A stretch of DNA of 64,000 bases, taken from NCBI RefSeq assembly GCF_036250755.1, contig NZ_CP109583.1, positions 5,107,501 to 5,171,500 on the forward strand, read 5' to 3'. Positions 29,062-37,384 of this stretch are shown piece by piece. This stretch comes from Streptomyces uncialis (lineage in GTDB: Bacteria; Actinomycetota; Actinomycetes; Streptomycetales; Streptomycetaceae). Position numbers and translations under genes: made by a program. Below the pieces are notes generated by a model. The model did not search any database. It saw nothing but the letters and a program-made list of their open reading frames with translations, and was not told where the DNA came from. Positions within the stretch are counted from its first letter, which is position 1. Each line of letters starts with the position of its first letter.

Positions 29062-29634
29062 CTACTTGAAGAAGGCGATGCCGTCGTCCGGGAGGTCGCC
29101 CAGGTCCTTCGCCCATTCGGCGACGTCCTCGGGGCTGACGACCTTCTTGAGGTGGGCCGACATGTAGGGGCGCAGCGGGACGTCGGGCGTCTGCTTCTCG
29201 CCGACCCACATGAGGTCGCTCTTGACGTAGCCGTACAGGCGCTTGCCGCCGGTGTAGGGGCCGGAGGCGGCGGTACGGGCGACGGCGTCGGTGACGATGT
29301 CGATCTGGGGCTTCTTGTCGGCGAGCTCGCCGTACCAGACCTCGACCACACCGTCGTCGCGGACCATGGTGACCTCGACCTTGCGGTCGGCGTCGATCCG
29401 CCAGAAGCCGGACTCCGACTCCAGGGGCTTCACCTTGTTGCCGTCGTTGTCCAGGATCCACGTGTGGGAGTGGTACTCCAGGAAGTCCCGCCCGTCGTGG
29501 GTGAAGCTGACCTCCTGGCCGAAGTTGGCCTTCTCGGCCCCGGGGAAGTCGGTGACGCCCGCGCCCGCCCAGTTCCCGAGCAGGAACACGAGGGGGACGA
29601 CGTCTTTGTGCAGGTCGGACGGGATCTGGATCAT
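29062..29634 (-). CDS. Nitrobindin-like heme-binding FABP-family protein
   Basis: 190 residues, all-beta. The lipocalin-type signature G-x-W-x-G-x-G is present as GNWAGAG near residue 21, followed by EVSFTHDGRDFLEYHSHTWI and the C-terminal RPYMSAHLKKV, whose His is a candidate proximal heme ligand. Actinobacterial nitrobindins bind ferric heme in a ten-stranded barrel and act on nitrogen or oxygen species; no pathway is evident from the neighbours. AGGAAG lies 9 bases before the ATG. Confidence 0.85.
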   Translation of the reverse strand: MIQIPSDLHKDVVPLVFLLGNWAGAGVTDFPGAEKANFGQEVSFTHDGRDFLEYHSHTWILDNDGNKVKPLESESGFWRIDADRKVEVTMVRDDGVVEVWYGELADKKPQIDIVTDAVARTAASGPYTGGKRLYGYVKSDLMWVGEKQTPDVPLRPYMSAHLKKVVSPEDVAEWAKDLGDLPDDGIAFFK

Positions 29635-29659
29635 GTGCGATCGGCTTCCTGGGTGGGGG

Positions 29660-29758
29660 TCAGCGCTGGCCCTGGTAGAGCTTCTTCACGGCGAGTCCGG
29701 TGAAGGCGAGGACGCCGACGCAGACGAGGACGAGAAGAGCTTCGAAAAAGATGACCAC
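29660..29758 (-). CDS. 32-residue single-helix membrane peptide
   Basis: Very short gene with a strong SD (GAGGAG, 6 bases before GTG). The product begins VVIFFEALLVLVCVGVLAFT and ends GLAVKKLYQGQR: one membrane helix with a basic C-terminal tail, so N-out/C-in. It lies 25 bases upstream of the nitrobindin-like gene and is probably cotranscribed. Function unknown. Confidence 0.65.
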   Translation of the reverse strand: MVIFFEALLVLVCVGVLAFTGLAVKKLYQGQR

Positions 29759-29914
29759 GGGGTGCTCCTCGGTGGGCAAGGGTGAGCGGTGCAGAGCCGG
29801 GCCCAGTTTAGTGTGCGGGCGCCGGGCGCTCGCGGCGAGGTCGGCGGACGGGTGGCGGCCGTGCGGCGGGGACCGGCGGGGACCGGCGGCGCGGGGCGCG
29901 CCTACGATGCGGTC

Positions 29915-30277
29915 ATGGCGAAGAAGCTCGTGATCAAGGTGACGGCCGGGGCGGACTCGCCCGAGCGGTGCTCCCAGGCGTTCACGGTGGCGGTGGTGGC
30001 CGTCGCCAGCGGGGTCGAGGTGTCGATGTGGCTGACGGGTGAGTCGGCGTGGTTCGCGCTGCCGGGCCGGGCTGCGGAGTTCGAGCTTCCGCACGCGGCG
30101 CCGCTGCCCGAGCTGATCGAGGGCATCCTGGCGGGCGGCAGTCTCACGCTCTGCACCCAGTGCGCGGCCCGGCGTGACATCGCGCCGGCGGATGTGATCG
30201 ACGGGGTGCGGATCGCGGGAGCGCAGGTCTTCGTCCAGGAGTCCCTCGCCGACGACACCCAGGCCCTCGTGTACTAG
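29915..30277 (+). CDS. DsrE/DsrF-like protein
   Basis: 120 residues with the DsrE-type alpha/beta fold: MAKKLVIKVTAGADSPERCS, VSMWLTGESAWFALPG, LTLCTQCAARRDIAP and GAQVFVQESLADDTQALVY. The C-x-x-C in TLCTQCA could be redox active or sulfur carrying. ATG at 29915. It lies close to sulfur-metabolism genes (DUF1416 and sulfurtransferase), but on the opposite strand. Convergent with the DUF3099 gene. Confidence 0.82.
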   Translation: MAKKLVIKVTAGADSPERCSQAFTVAVVAVASGVEVSMWLTGESAWFALPGRAAEFELPHAAPLPELIEGILAGGSLTLCTQCAARRDIAPADVIDGVRIAGAQVFVQESLADDTQALVY

Positions 30278-30306
30278 CCGGGCGGGGGTGGCGACGGGCC
30301 GGGGGC

Positions 30307-30558
30307 TCACTTCTTCCCGTCGAGTTCGTCCCACCACTTGTCGGACTGGGGGTCGCCGGAGGGGTCGTCCCACCAGCGGTCGTCGGGGCCCCGGCGGTTC
30401 GCCATGATCGCGGCTATGGGCGGGATGACCATCGCGACCAGGCACATCACCACGGCCGCCGGTACGGACCACAGGCGCACCACCGACCACGCCAGGACGA
30501 AGAGCACCACGCACGTGCCCATCATGGCGAAGTACACATGACGCCTGCGCGCGTACAT
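30307..30558 (-). CDS. DUF3099-like small membrane protein
   Basis: 83 residues. A basic N-terminus (MYARRRHVYFAMMG) is followed by two adjacent hydrophobic helices (VVLFVLAWSVVRLWSVPAAV; MCLVAMVIPPIAAIMA) and an acidic Trp-rich tail (DDRWWDDPSGDP, KWWDELDGKK). Matches DUF3099 proteins of actinomycetes; no known function. GGAGG abuts the ATG. Confidence 0.78.
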   Translation of the reverse strand: MYARRRHVYFAMMGTCVVLFVLAWSVVRLWSVPAAVVMCLVAMVIPPIAAIMANRRGPDDRWWDDPSGDPQSDKWWDELDGKK

Positions 30559-30732
30559 ACCTCCAGCGTACGACCGGGCGCCCGCACGGGCCCTGTCGCG
30601 ACGGGTCCGGTGCCGGGCCGTCCGGTCGGGGGGAACGGGCCCGGAAAAGCGCCCGGAGGGCCGTACCCCCGGTCAAGTGGCGTCCAACCCCCTGGGGCAC
30701 GGCCCTCCGGGCCGTCCTGTCGCGCGTCGTCG

Positions 30733-31020
30733 TCAGACGGCGATCGCGACCTCGGCGAGTCCGCCGGTCTGCGCGACCACGGTGCGGTCGGCGGAGCCGC
30801 CGGGCACCAGCGCGCGGAGGGTCCAGGTGCCCTCGGCGGCGTAGAAGCGGAACTGACCGGTCGCCGAGGTGGGCACCTCGGCCGTGAACTCGCCGGTCGA
30901 GTCCAGCAGCCGGACGTAGCCGGTCACGGGCTCACCGTCACGGGTCACCTGGCCCTGGATGGTGGTCTCACCGGGCTTGATCGTCGAGGCGTCGGGGCCG
31001 CCGACCTGCGCTCCACACAT
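30733..31020 (-). CDS. DUF1416 protein of the sulfurtransferase operon
   Basis: 95 residues, beta-sandwich-like: MCGAQVGGPDASTIKPGETT, QVTRDGEPVTGYVRLLDSTG, FYAAEGTWTLRALVPGG. DUF1416 proteins are found beside the CysA-type sulfurtransferase throughout actinobacteria. It lies 36 bases downstream of that gene and is surely cotranscribed. The exact role is unknown; a link to sulfur metabolism is inferred from context. The Met-Cys start leaves Cys2 exposed. Confidence 0.9.
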   Translation of the reverse strand: MCGAQVGGPDASTIKPGETTIQGQVTRDGEPVTGYVRLLDSTGEFTAEVPTSATGQFRFYAAEGTWTLRALVPGGSADRTVVAQTGGLAEVAIAV

Positions 31021-31056
31021 ATGCGTCTTCTCCAGACTGGCTGTCGGTCGGTGCGG

Positions 31057-31896
31057 TTACTTGGCGGGGCCGAGCTCGATCGGCACACCCACGAGGGAGC
31101 CGTACTCGGTCCACGAACCGTCGTAGTTCTTGACGTTGTCCACGCCCAGCAGCTCGTGCAGCACGAACCAGGTCAGGGCGGAGCGCTCACCGATGCGGCA
31201 GTACGCGATGGTGTCCTTCGCGAGGTCGACCTGCTCGTCGGCGTAGAGGGCCGTGAGCTGCTCGTCCGACTTGAAGGTGCCGTCGTCGTTGGCGTTCTTG
31301 GACCACGGGATGTTGCGGGCGGACGGGACGTGACCCGGGCGCTGCGACTGCTCCTGCGGCAGGTGGGCCGGGGCGAGGAGCTTGCCGGAGAACTCGTCGG
31401 GGGAGCGGACGTCCACCAGGTTCTGGGCGCCGATCGCGGCGATCACGTCGTCGCGGTAGGCGCGGATCGAGGTGTCCTGCTCCTTGGCCTTGTACTCGGT
31501 GGCCGCGCGGGCGGGCACCTCGGTGACCAGGTCGCGGGAGTCGAGCTCCCACTTCTTGCGGCCGCCGTCGAGAAGCTTCACGGACTGGTGACCGTAGAGC
31601 TTGAAGTACCAGTAGGCGTAGGACGCGAACCAGTTGTTGTTGCCGCCGTAGAGGACGACGGTGTCGTCGCCTGCGATGCCGCGCTCGGAGAGGAGCTTCT
31701 CGAAGCCGGCCTGGTCGACGAAGTCACGGCGGACCGGGTCCTGGAGGTCCGTGCGCCAGTCGATCTTGACGGCGTTCCTGATGTGGTTCTTGTCGTACGC
31801 GGCGGTGTCCTCGTCGACCTCGACGATGACGACCTTCGGGCTGTCGAGGTTGGCCTCGACCCAGTCGGCGTCTACCAGGACGTCGCTGCGGCTCAT
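31057..31896 (-). CDS. cysA: Thiosulfate sulfurtransferase (rhodanese)
   Basis: 279 residues, two rhodanese domains. The N-terminal domain is inactive, and the C-terminal domain has the catalytic loop CRIGERS in DTIAYCRIGERSALTW. It moves sulfane sulfur from thiosulfate to thiol acceptors. Other conserved segments: VLYGGNNNWFASYAYWYFKL and VDVRSPDEFSGKLLAP. SD GGAGGAGAACGAAC precedes the ATG at 31896. A Cys-containing leader peptide gene lies 200 bases upstream, suggesting translation-based control by cysteine supply. The symbol follows recalled streptomycete usage; this is not the sulfate-permease ATPase CysA of enteric bacteria. Confidence 0.93.
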   Translation of the reverse strand: MSRSDVLVDADWVEANLDSPKVVIVEVDEDTAAYDKNHIRNAVKIDWRTDLQDPVRRDFVDQAGFEKLLSERGIAGDDTVVLYGGNNNWFASYAYWYFKLYGHQSVKLLDGGRKKWELDSRDLVTEVPARAATEYKAKEQDTSIRAYRDDVIAAIGAQNLVDVRSPDEFSGKLLAPAHLPQEQSQRPGHVPSARNIPWSKNANDDGTFKSDEQLTALYADEQVDLAKDTIAYCRIGERSALTWFVLHELLGVDNVKNYDGSWTEYGSLVGVPIELGPAK

Positions 31897-32096
31897 GTTC
31901 GTTCTCCTCCGGGGCAGTTGCGGCGGGATGACACGTCGTACGGGGCGGGTGCGGGTACGGCTCCCGGTGGTCCGGGGCCGGGTGCCGGGGTGGCCTCGGG
32001 AAACCGGCCGGTCGGGGGGCGGTGGTCCGCCGGAAGCGGGGTCCGCCCGGCCCTCGCGGTCGGAGACCGGGGCCGTGGGGTCCGCACGGGACTCGC

Positions 32097-32204
32097 TCAG
32101 ACGGTGCGACAGAGCATGGCGGCGACGCGGCACAGGTCGACTGCCCGCCGCTTCGTCAGATCCGCCTGTCCCCGCGAACGGAGACCGCTCAAATAGCACC
32201 GCAT
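32097..32204 (-). CDS. Cysteine-containing leader peptide of the sulfurtransferase operon
   Basis: 35-residue reading frame upstream of cysA ending RRAVDLCRVAAMLCRTV. This C-terminal pattern (RRAVDLCRVA-x2-LCR) is the one I recall for putative leader peptides before sulfur genes in actinobacteria, where related short frames act in cysteine-responsive attenuation. There is no Shine-Dalgarno. Instead TACGAT lies 7 bases before the ATG, with GTGACA 18 bases further upstream, so the transcript may be leaderless and start at this ATG. Two of the three cysteines sit close to the stop codon, where ribosome stalling would affect downstream mRNA. Confidence 0.75.
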   Translation of the reverse strand: MRCYLSGLRSRGQADLTKRRAVDLCRVAAMLCRTV

Positions 32205-32267
32205 GGGGACGATCGTAGGGAGGCCCGGGCCGCCATGTCACCGCTGTGTCATATCCTGAGACAGGAT
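32205..32267 (-). promoter_or_regulatory. Promoter and operator of the leader peptide-cysA operon
   Basis: On the minus strand: -35-like GTGACA, an 18-base spacer and -10 TACGAT ending 7 bases before the leader ATG. Just upstream, at 32253-32267, is a perfect palindrome ATCCTG-AGA-CAGGAT, placed where an activator or repressor could act. The regulator is unknown. Confidence 0.55.
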
Positions 32268-32418
32268 CGTCCGGGATGTGGGAATGAGTCACCCGCCGGA
32301 CGGACGGCCGGGCGCGCGGGTCCGCCCGTCCGGGGCGTCATATCTGCGGTACGGACTTCGTCGTCTCGCACTGTGGACATGGGGCGGATGCGGGCCGCCG
32401 GGCGGGGCTGCCGGGGAA

Positions 32419-33159
32419 CTACCCGACGAGCCGGATGTCCGAACCCTTCACCGTGATGTCCACCCCGTCGGGGGCGGCCTCGACCTTGTCCAGCTCGATC
32501 CCGGCGGGCAGGTCCCCGATCCGCTGCTGGAAGTCCGTGATCTCCCGGATCTTGGCGTCCGCGATCGGCACCCCGAAGTCCGGCAGCGAGTCCGCGTCCA
32601 CCTTCACCTGGCCGTCGCGGACCGTCGCCGAGCTGAGCACGGAGATCGGCTGGGGGAGCTTGCGGCCCATGACCGTCGCCTCGACCGCGACCTTGATCTT
32701 GCCGTTGCCGCCGTCCGACAGCCCCACGACCTGGGCCTCCACCCCCGGTCCCAGCTCGACCGGTTCGACGCGGGCGGCCTTCAGCAGCTCCGGGTACGAG
32801 ACCCTGGCCGTGCCGGACGCGCTGTCCGCGGTCGCGGAGGAGAAGTCACCGGTGAAGCCGACGCCCGACATCCGGGCGGTCAGCTCGTCGATCCGGATCG
32901 TCGAGGCCGCGCCGCCGGTCCGGCCGGAGGCGTCGAAGTCCTTGATCCCGATCTCCACCTCGTCCAGCGTGCCGCCCGCGAGCTGGGTCAGGAACGGGAA
33001 GCCGTTGATCGACACATCGGGGGTGTTCTCCAGCCCCTCGTTCGCGCGGATGCGGTCGGCGGCCTCGCTCTCGGCGAAGTTCACGGCGAGACGGTCCGCG
33101 GCGATGAACAGGCCGCCGAGGATGACGGCGACGATCAGGAGTATTCGCAGTGCGCGCAT
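32419..33159 (-). CDS. LmeA/DUF2993-family phospholipid-binding protein
   Basis: 246 residues. An N-terminal membrane anchor or signal (MRALRILLIVAVILGGLFIA) is followed by a domain of alternating strands with EVEIGIKDFDASG, LTARMSGVGFTGDF and PDGVDITVKGSDIRLVG, typical of DUF2993. The mycobacterial member LmeA binds phospholipid and takes part in lipomannan maturation; the substrate here is unknown. ATG at 33159 is chosen over an ATG eight codons upstream because the membrane helix starts here. Repeat cluster B begins about 50 bases upstream. Confidence 0.82.
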   Translation of the reverse strand: MRALRILLIVAVILGGLFIAADRLAVNFAESEAADRIRANEGLENTPDVSINGFPFLTQLAGGTLDEVEIGIKDFDASGRTGGAASTIRIDELTARMSGVGFTGDFSSATADSASGTARVSYPELLKAARVEPVELGPGVEAQVVGLSDGGNGKIKVAVEATVMGRKLPQPISVLSSATVRDGQVKVDADSLPDFGVPIADAKIREITDFQQRIGDLPAGIELDKVEAAPDGVDITVKGSDIRLVG

Positions 33160-33210
33160 GGCCGGTGGTTCCCCCCGAGGCATTGGTCGTGTGCCGCGAG
33201 CCTAACGGGC

Positions 33211-33651
33211 CGCCTTCGCTTGCGCTTTCGAGGTCTTCCGGGGCGGGCGCGCTTGTCCCTGTGCGGGTCGCCTTCGCTTGCGCTTCCGAGGTCTGTCCGG
33301 CGGGACGCACTTGTCCCTGTGCCGTCGCTCGGTGGTTTCGCGCAGTTCCCCGCGCCCCTTTGGGGGCGCCTCAGCCGCCTGGGGTTGCTTTTCACCCTTC
33401 TCCTCCCGCAGTCGCGTGGCTGCGGGAGGGGGTGGGCGGGAATCTCTGCTCGCAGACTCCGATGCTCTTCAGTCGGACCACTGGACGTCGTACCGAGCGT
33501 GTCGGATCGAGGACGGAGAATCCCGACCGGCACCGACCCGAAGAACCGGCCGGGTGCGCCCCAAAGGGGCGCGGGGAACTGCGCACCCCACGAACGACGG
33601 CACAGGAACGAAGTACGCCCAGCCGGACGGACCTCAGAGGCGCAAGCGGCT
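33211..33651. repeat. Composite intergenic repeat cluster B
   Basis: About 440 bases between the LmeA-like gene and the next membrane-protein gene. Left part: reverse-oriented units with CGCCTTCGCTTGCGCTT at 33211 and 33268. Centre: core element (33340-33584). Right part: one forward unit ending CAGAGGCGCAAGCGGC. The right edge stops at the TAG of the gene ending at 33653, and the left edge comes within about 50 bases of a start codon. Confidence 0.86.
33340..33584 (+). repeat. MITE-like core element, copy B
   Basis: 245 bases with terminal inverted repeats GCGCAGTTCCCCGCGCCCCT and GGGGCGCGGGGAACTGCGC, and the same internal blocks and orientation as copy A. It is longer than copies A and C by insertions near the left terminus (33361-33410). 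Confidence 0.84.
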
Positions 33652-33652
33652 G

Positions 33653-34978
33653 CTACGGGAGGATCTGGGCGAGGATGTAGGTCGCGGGGGCCGCCGCCGC
33701 CAGGGGGAGGGCCACTCCCGCCGTCATATGGACGAACCGCGACGGGTAGTCGTAGCTCGCCGCCCGGTGGCCGATCAGCGCACACGCGCCGGCGGCCAGC
33801 CCCAGCAGCGCCCCGTCGGTCCCCCAGTCGGAGAACCGCCCGGCCGCGATCCCCGCACCCGCCGCCGCGAGCAGCGCGACCAGCACCGACGCGGCGGTCG
33901 GCAGCGGCAGCGCCCGTGCCAGCACCGCCGCGGCGACGGCGATACCCGCGATCACCACCGCGTCCGTCGCCGCGCCCAGATACCCGGCGCCGATCACCGC
34001 CAGCGCGGACGACACGACGGTGGCCAGCAGTCCCGCGAGCCGCTCGTCCGGTCCCGCGTGGCTGCGCAGCCCGAGGACGATGGACAGCAGCACCCAGACG
34101 CCGAGCGTGCCGAGGATCGCGGCGGGCGCGTTCTCGCGGCCCGCCACCAGCAGCGCCGCGTTCGCCGCGAGGCCGCCGAGGAACGCCAGCGCGATGCCCT
34201 GCCGCGCGGGCCACATGCCGTTGAGCCGGAACCACCCCGCGGCGGTCACGGCCTGGAGCAGCACCAGCGGGACCAGCGTCGCGTACTCGTGCAGCGCGGC
34301 GGCCCCGGAGAGCAGCAGCGCGAGGACGGCGGTGACCGCGGCGGGCTGGAGTCCCGGTTCCAGGATCTGCGGTCGGCCCTCCGCGCGGGCCCGGTCGGCG
34401 GCGGTCGCGTACTGGGGCTCGGCCGCGGCGGTGGTGCTCGCCCCGCCGGTGACTGTGCCGGTGCCGGTGAACCCGGGCGGGTCCATGGCCGGGGCCGGTG
34501 CGGGTGGCGGGGTGTGCACGGGGGTGTGCGCGGGGTACTGCTGCTGGGTCATCGGGCCCGGTGCCTGGGGCTGGGCGGCCGCGTACGGCTGGGGCTGCTG
34601 CTGTCCGTACTGGCCGGTGGGGTGGCCGGTCTGCCCGTACTGGCCGGTGCTGCCGTACTGGCCGCTCTGGTCGTACTGGCCGGTGTTGCCGTACGGCTGG
34701 GGTGTCCCGTACGGGGGTGAGGTGCCCTGGCCCTGCTGCGTTCCGTGCTGCGGGGTGCCGTACCCGGTGCCGTACTCCTGCGGAGGCGGGCCGTAGCCCT
34801 GCGGCGCGCCGTACCGCTCGGGCGGCGGGGTGCTGTCGGTGATGGGGGGCTGGAGCTCGGTCTCCCAGGTCGGGGCCTGCCACTGCTGGGTCTGCGGACC
34901 CTCGTCGTACGGCTCCGGGTACCCCGACTGCGGATATCCGGGGTCCGTACCGTACGGCTGGTCGGGCTGGTTGGTCAT
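33653..34978 (-). CDS. Membrane protein with Gly/Tyr/Gln-rich N-terminal domain
   Basis: 441 residues from the ATG at 34978. About 210 disordered residues contain repeated GQYG and YGTPQ motifs (near 90-130: GNTGQYDQSGQYGSTGQYG). About ten membrane helices make up the C-terminal half. The hydrophobic part has no recognised transporter motif. Such tails occur on streptomycete membrane proteins of unknown role. SD AGGAGGGTG lies rather far upstream (about 13 bases). It lies 10 bases downstream of the MoaD-like gene. Confidence 0.82.
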   Translation of the reverse strand: MTNQPDQPYGTDPGYPQSGYPEPYDEGPQTQQWQAPTWETELQPPITDSTPPPERYGAPQGYGPPPQEYGTGYGTPQHGTQQGQGTSPPYGTPQPYGNTGQYDQSGQYGSTGQYGQTGHPTGQYGQQQPQPYAAAQPQAPGPMTQQQYPAHTPVHTPPPAPAPAMDPPGFTGTGTVTGGASTTAAAEPQYATAADRARAEGRPQILEPGLQPAAVTAVLALLLSGAAALHEYATLVPLVLLQAVTAAGWFRLNGMWPARQGIALAFLGGLAANAALLVAGRENAPAAILGTLGVWVLLSIVLGLRSHAGPDERLAGLLATVVSSALAVIGAGYLGAATDAVVIAGIAVAAAVLARALPLPTAASVLVALLAAAGAGIAAGRFSDWGTDGALLGLAAGACALIGHRAASYDYPSRFVHMTAGVALPLAAAAPATYILAQILP

Positions 34979-34988
34979 GAGTGGGTGG

Positions 34989-35243
34989 TCACCCTCCTGC
35001 GAACGGTGGGAGCACCTCGACCGTGCCGCCCTCGGCCAGCCGTACCGTCTCATGCTCCCGGGTGCCGACGGGGTCCCCGTCGACGAGGAACGAGCAGCGG
35101 TCCAGCACCCGGACCAGTTCTCCGGGGTGGCGCGTGCGGGCGCCGGCCAGTGCCTCGGCCAGGTTCCCGGCGTCGAACGGTTCCTCCGCCACGCCTGCGG
35201 CGGCTTTCGCCGCGGCCCAGTAGCGGATCGTCCCCCTCGCCAT
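34989..35243 (-). CDS. MoaD/ThiS-family ubiquitin-like sulfur carrier
   Basis: 84 residues with a beta-grasp pattern and the essential C-terminal Gly-Gly (VEVLPPFAGG). N-terminus ARGTIRYWAAAKAAAGVAEE is typical of MoaD. After adenylation the terminal glycine is thiocarboxylated and donates sulfur, in molybdopterin synthesis or a related pathway. No moaE or moeB is adjacent, so the exact client is unknown. ATG at 35243; repeat cluster C begins about 40 bases upstream. Confidence 0.85.
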   Translation of the reverse strand: MARGTIRYWAAAKAAAGVAEEPFDAGNLAEALAGARTRHPGELVRVLDRCSFLVDGDPVGTREHETVRLAEGGTVEVLPPFAGG

Positions 35244-35285
35244 GTCTCGCTCCTCCGGAGTGCTGTGTACGGTCCTCCATCATGC

Positions 35286-36066
35286 CGTGCGGGTCGCCTT
35301 CGCTTGCGCTTCCGAGGTTTCCTGCGCTGGACGTACTCCGTTCCTGGGCCGTCGCTCGTGGGTGCGCAGTTCCCCGCGGGTCGCCTTCGCTTGCGCTTCC
35401 GAGGTCTGTCCGGCGGGACGCGCTTGTTTCCTGTGCGGGTCGAACGGGGGTGCGCAGTTCCCCGCGCCCCTGGGTGGTGCCCCTTGCGGTTTTCGTCCGG
35501 CTGCGGATGGTCCTTGGTTGCTCGCGCAGTTCCCCGCGCCCCTGAGGTGGTGCCTCATTGCGGTCGCTCTTCGGGTGCGGGCCGGTTCTCGTCTTTGCGC
35601 AGTTCCCCGCGCCCCTGAAGGGGCACCCCTCTCCTCCCGCAGTCGCTCGGCTGCGGGAGGGGGTGGGCGGGAATCTCTGCTCGCAGACTCCGATGCTCTT
35701 CAGTAGCTCCGCTGGACGTCGTACCGAGCGTGTCGGATCGAGGACGGAGAATCCCGACCGGCACCGACCCGAAGAACCGGCAGAACGCGCCCCAAAGGGG
35801 CGCGGGGAACTGCGCGAAACCACCGAGCGACGGCACAGGAACGGAGTGCGCCCCGCCGGACAGACCCGGGGAGCGCAAGCGAAGGCGACCTGCGGGGAAC
35901 TGCGCACCCCACGAGCGACGGCACAGGAACGGAGTGCGCCCCGCCGGACAGACCCGGGGAGCGCAAGCGAAGGCGACCTGCGGGGAACTGCGCACCCCAC
36001 GAGCGACGGCACAGGAACGGAGTGCGCCCCGCCGGACAGACCCGGGGGCGCGAGCGAAGGCGCCCG
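35286..36066. repeat. Composite intergenic repeat cluster C with 88-bp tandem units
   Basis: Fills most of the gap between the MoaD-like gene and glnR. Left: reverse-oriented units with GCGCAGTTCCCCGC near 35372, 35452 and 35525. Centre: core (35597-35815). Right: forward units whose GCGGGGAACTGCGC blocks recur at about 35802, 35892 and 35980, a near-perfect 88-base tandem period. Units carry GAGCGACGGCACAGGAACGG and GCGCAAGCGAAGGCG. No gene is supported. Confidence 0.88.
35597..35815 (+). repeat. MITE-like core element, copy C
   Basis: 219 bases, ends GCGCAGTTCCCCGCGCCCCT and its reverse complement. Internally almost identical to copy A across 35650-35800, including GTAGCTCCGCTGGACGTCGT. 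Confidence 0.85.
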
Positions 36067-36363
36067 CGCTCCGCGAGTACCTCGTGCTTCCGGGGCCGGA
36101 TCGGGCCCGTTTCGTGGGGGCGTGCGGGGCCTCCCGGGGGCGGCCGGAGGGCCGATCAGCGCGTTCGGCCTGCCCGTGGGGTGGCCATGTGGGTTATTCT
36201 GCTGCGCAAGAAGGACTCGGGCGACGCCGCCTCCGGGTCCTTTTGTGCTTTCCGGCGCGTTGTATACGACCCTGGTGTCGTAGCCGGAAAGCCGCGAAAG
36301 CGACAGCGCAGTACGAGGCAGTGCCGTAAACGTCCTCGCAGGGACCGAGGAGGAACCGACGTT

Positions 36364-36417
36364 ATGGGCGAGCGAACCGTGCACGTAGGCCGGACGACCC
36401 GGGCGGGTGGGGAGTGA
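36364..36417 (+). CDS. Possible 17-residue upstream peptide of glnR
   Basis: Short frame [17 protein letters not shown] preceded by a strong SD (GAGGAGGAACC) and ending in TGATG, where the A of its TGA is the first base of the glnR ATG. This arrangement would couple glnR translation to the peptide. It may instead be chance, since glnR has its own GGTGGGGAG. No similarity recognised. Confidence 0.4.
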   Translation: MGERTVHVGRTTRAGGE

Positions 36418-37172
36418 TGAGCTCTCTGCTGCTCCTGACCAATGCCCTCCAGCCGTCGGCGGAGGTGCTTCCCGCGCTCGGCCTGCTGCTGCACAACGTG
36501 CGGGTGGCCCCCGCCGAGGGCCCCGCCCTGATCGACACCCCCGGCGCGGACGTGATCCTCGTGGACGGGCGGCGGGATCTGCCGCAGGTGCGCAGCCTGT
36601 GCCAGCTGCTGCGGTCCACCGGGCCCGGGTGTCCGCTGATCCTGGTGGTGACGGAGGGCGGGCTCGCCGCCGTCACCGCGGACTGGGGCGTGGACGACGT
36701 CCTGCTCGACACGGCGGGCCCCGCCGAGGTCGAGGCGCGGCTCCGGCTGGCGCTGGGCCGCAGGCAGATCGTGGACGACGACTCCCCGATGGAGATCCGC
36801 AACGGTGATCTGTCGGTGGACGAGGCGACGTACAGCGCCAAGCTCAAGGGGCGGGTGCTGGACCTCACGTTCAAGGAGTTCGAGCTGCTGAAGTACCTCG
36901 CGCAGCACCCCGGGCGGGTGTTCACCCGGGCGCAGCTCCTCCAGGAGGTGTGGGGGTACGACTACTTCGGCGGCACCCGGACCGTGGACGTCCATGTGCG
37001 ACGGCTGCGGGCGAAGCTGGGGCCTGAGCACGAGTCGCTGATCGGGACCGTCCGGAATGTGGGATACCGCTTCGTCACCCCGGAGAAGCCGGTCCCCGAG
37101 TCGGTCTCCGTCCCGGACACGGTGCCGGACACCGTCCAGGGCATCCAGGGCGTTCAGGGCTTCCAGGGGTAG
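36417..37172 (+). CDS. glnR: Global nitrogen regulator GlnR (orphan OmpR-type response regulator)
   Basis: 251 residues. The atypical receiver domain starts [14 protein letters not shown] and keeps D-residue [10 protein letters not shown] but lacks the usual acidic pocket. The OmpR/PhoB winged helix covers about 125-225 ([57 protein letters not shown]). It closely matches remembered S. coelicolor GlnR, which controls glutamine synthetase, ammonium transport and nitrate assimilation and has no partner kinase; none is present here. The C-terminal tail is divergent, with Val/Gln/Gly-rich imperfect repeats. ATG at 36417 with GGGGAG. Confidence 0.93.
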   Translation: MSSLLLLTNALQPSAEVLPALGLLLHNVRVAPAEGPALIDTPGADVILVDGRRDLPQVRSLCQLLRSTGPGCPLILVVTEGGLAAVTADWGVDDVLLDTAGPAEVEARLRLALGRRQIVDDDSPMEIRNGDLSVDEATYSAKLKGRVLDLTFKEFELLKYLAQHPGRVFTRAQLLQEVWGYDYFGGTRTVDVHVRRLRAKLGPEHESLIGTVRNVGYRFVTPEKPVPESVSVPDTVPDTVQGIQGVQGFQG

Positions 37173-37384
37173 GGGGCCGGGACCCGACTGTTCCGGTTCG
37201 TGTTCGGCCCGGGTGCGGGCCCGGCGCCGTCGGCTGTGGTCGGCGGCGCCGTGGGTCCCCCGTGCCCGGAGCGCGCGCGGACCTGTGCGTGGGCTGTGCG
37301 TGATCGTCGGGGGCCTGTCCGGGGCGGGGATTTGGTCGCCGGACGACCTGCTCAAACGGGTGTCTCTCCGCGTAGACTTCGCGC

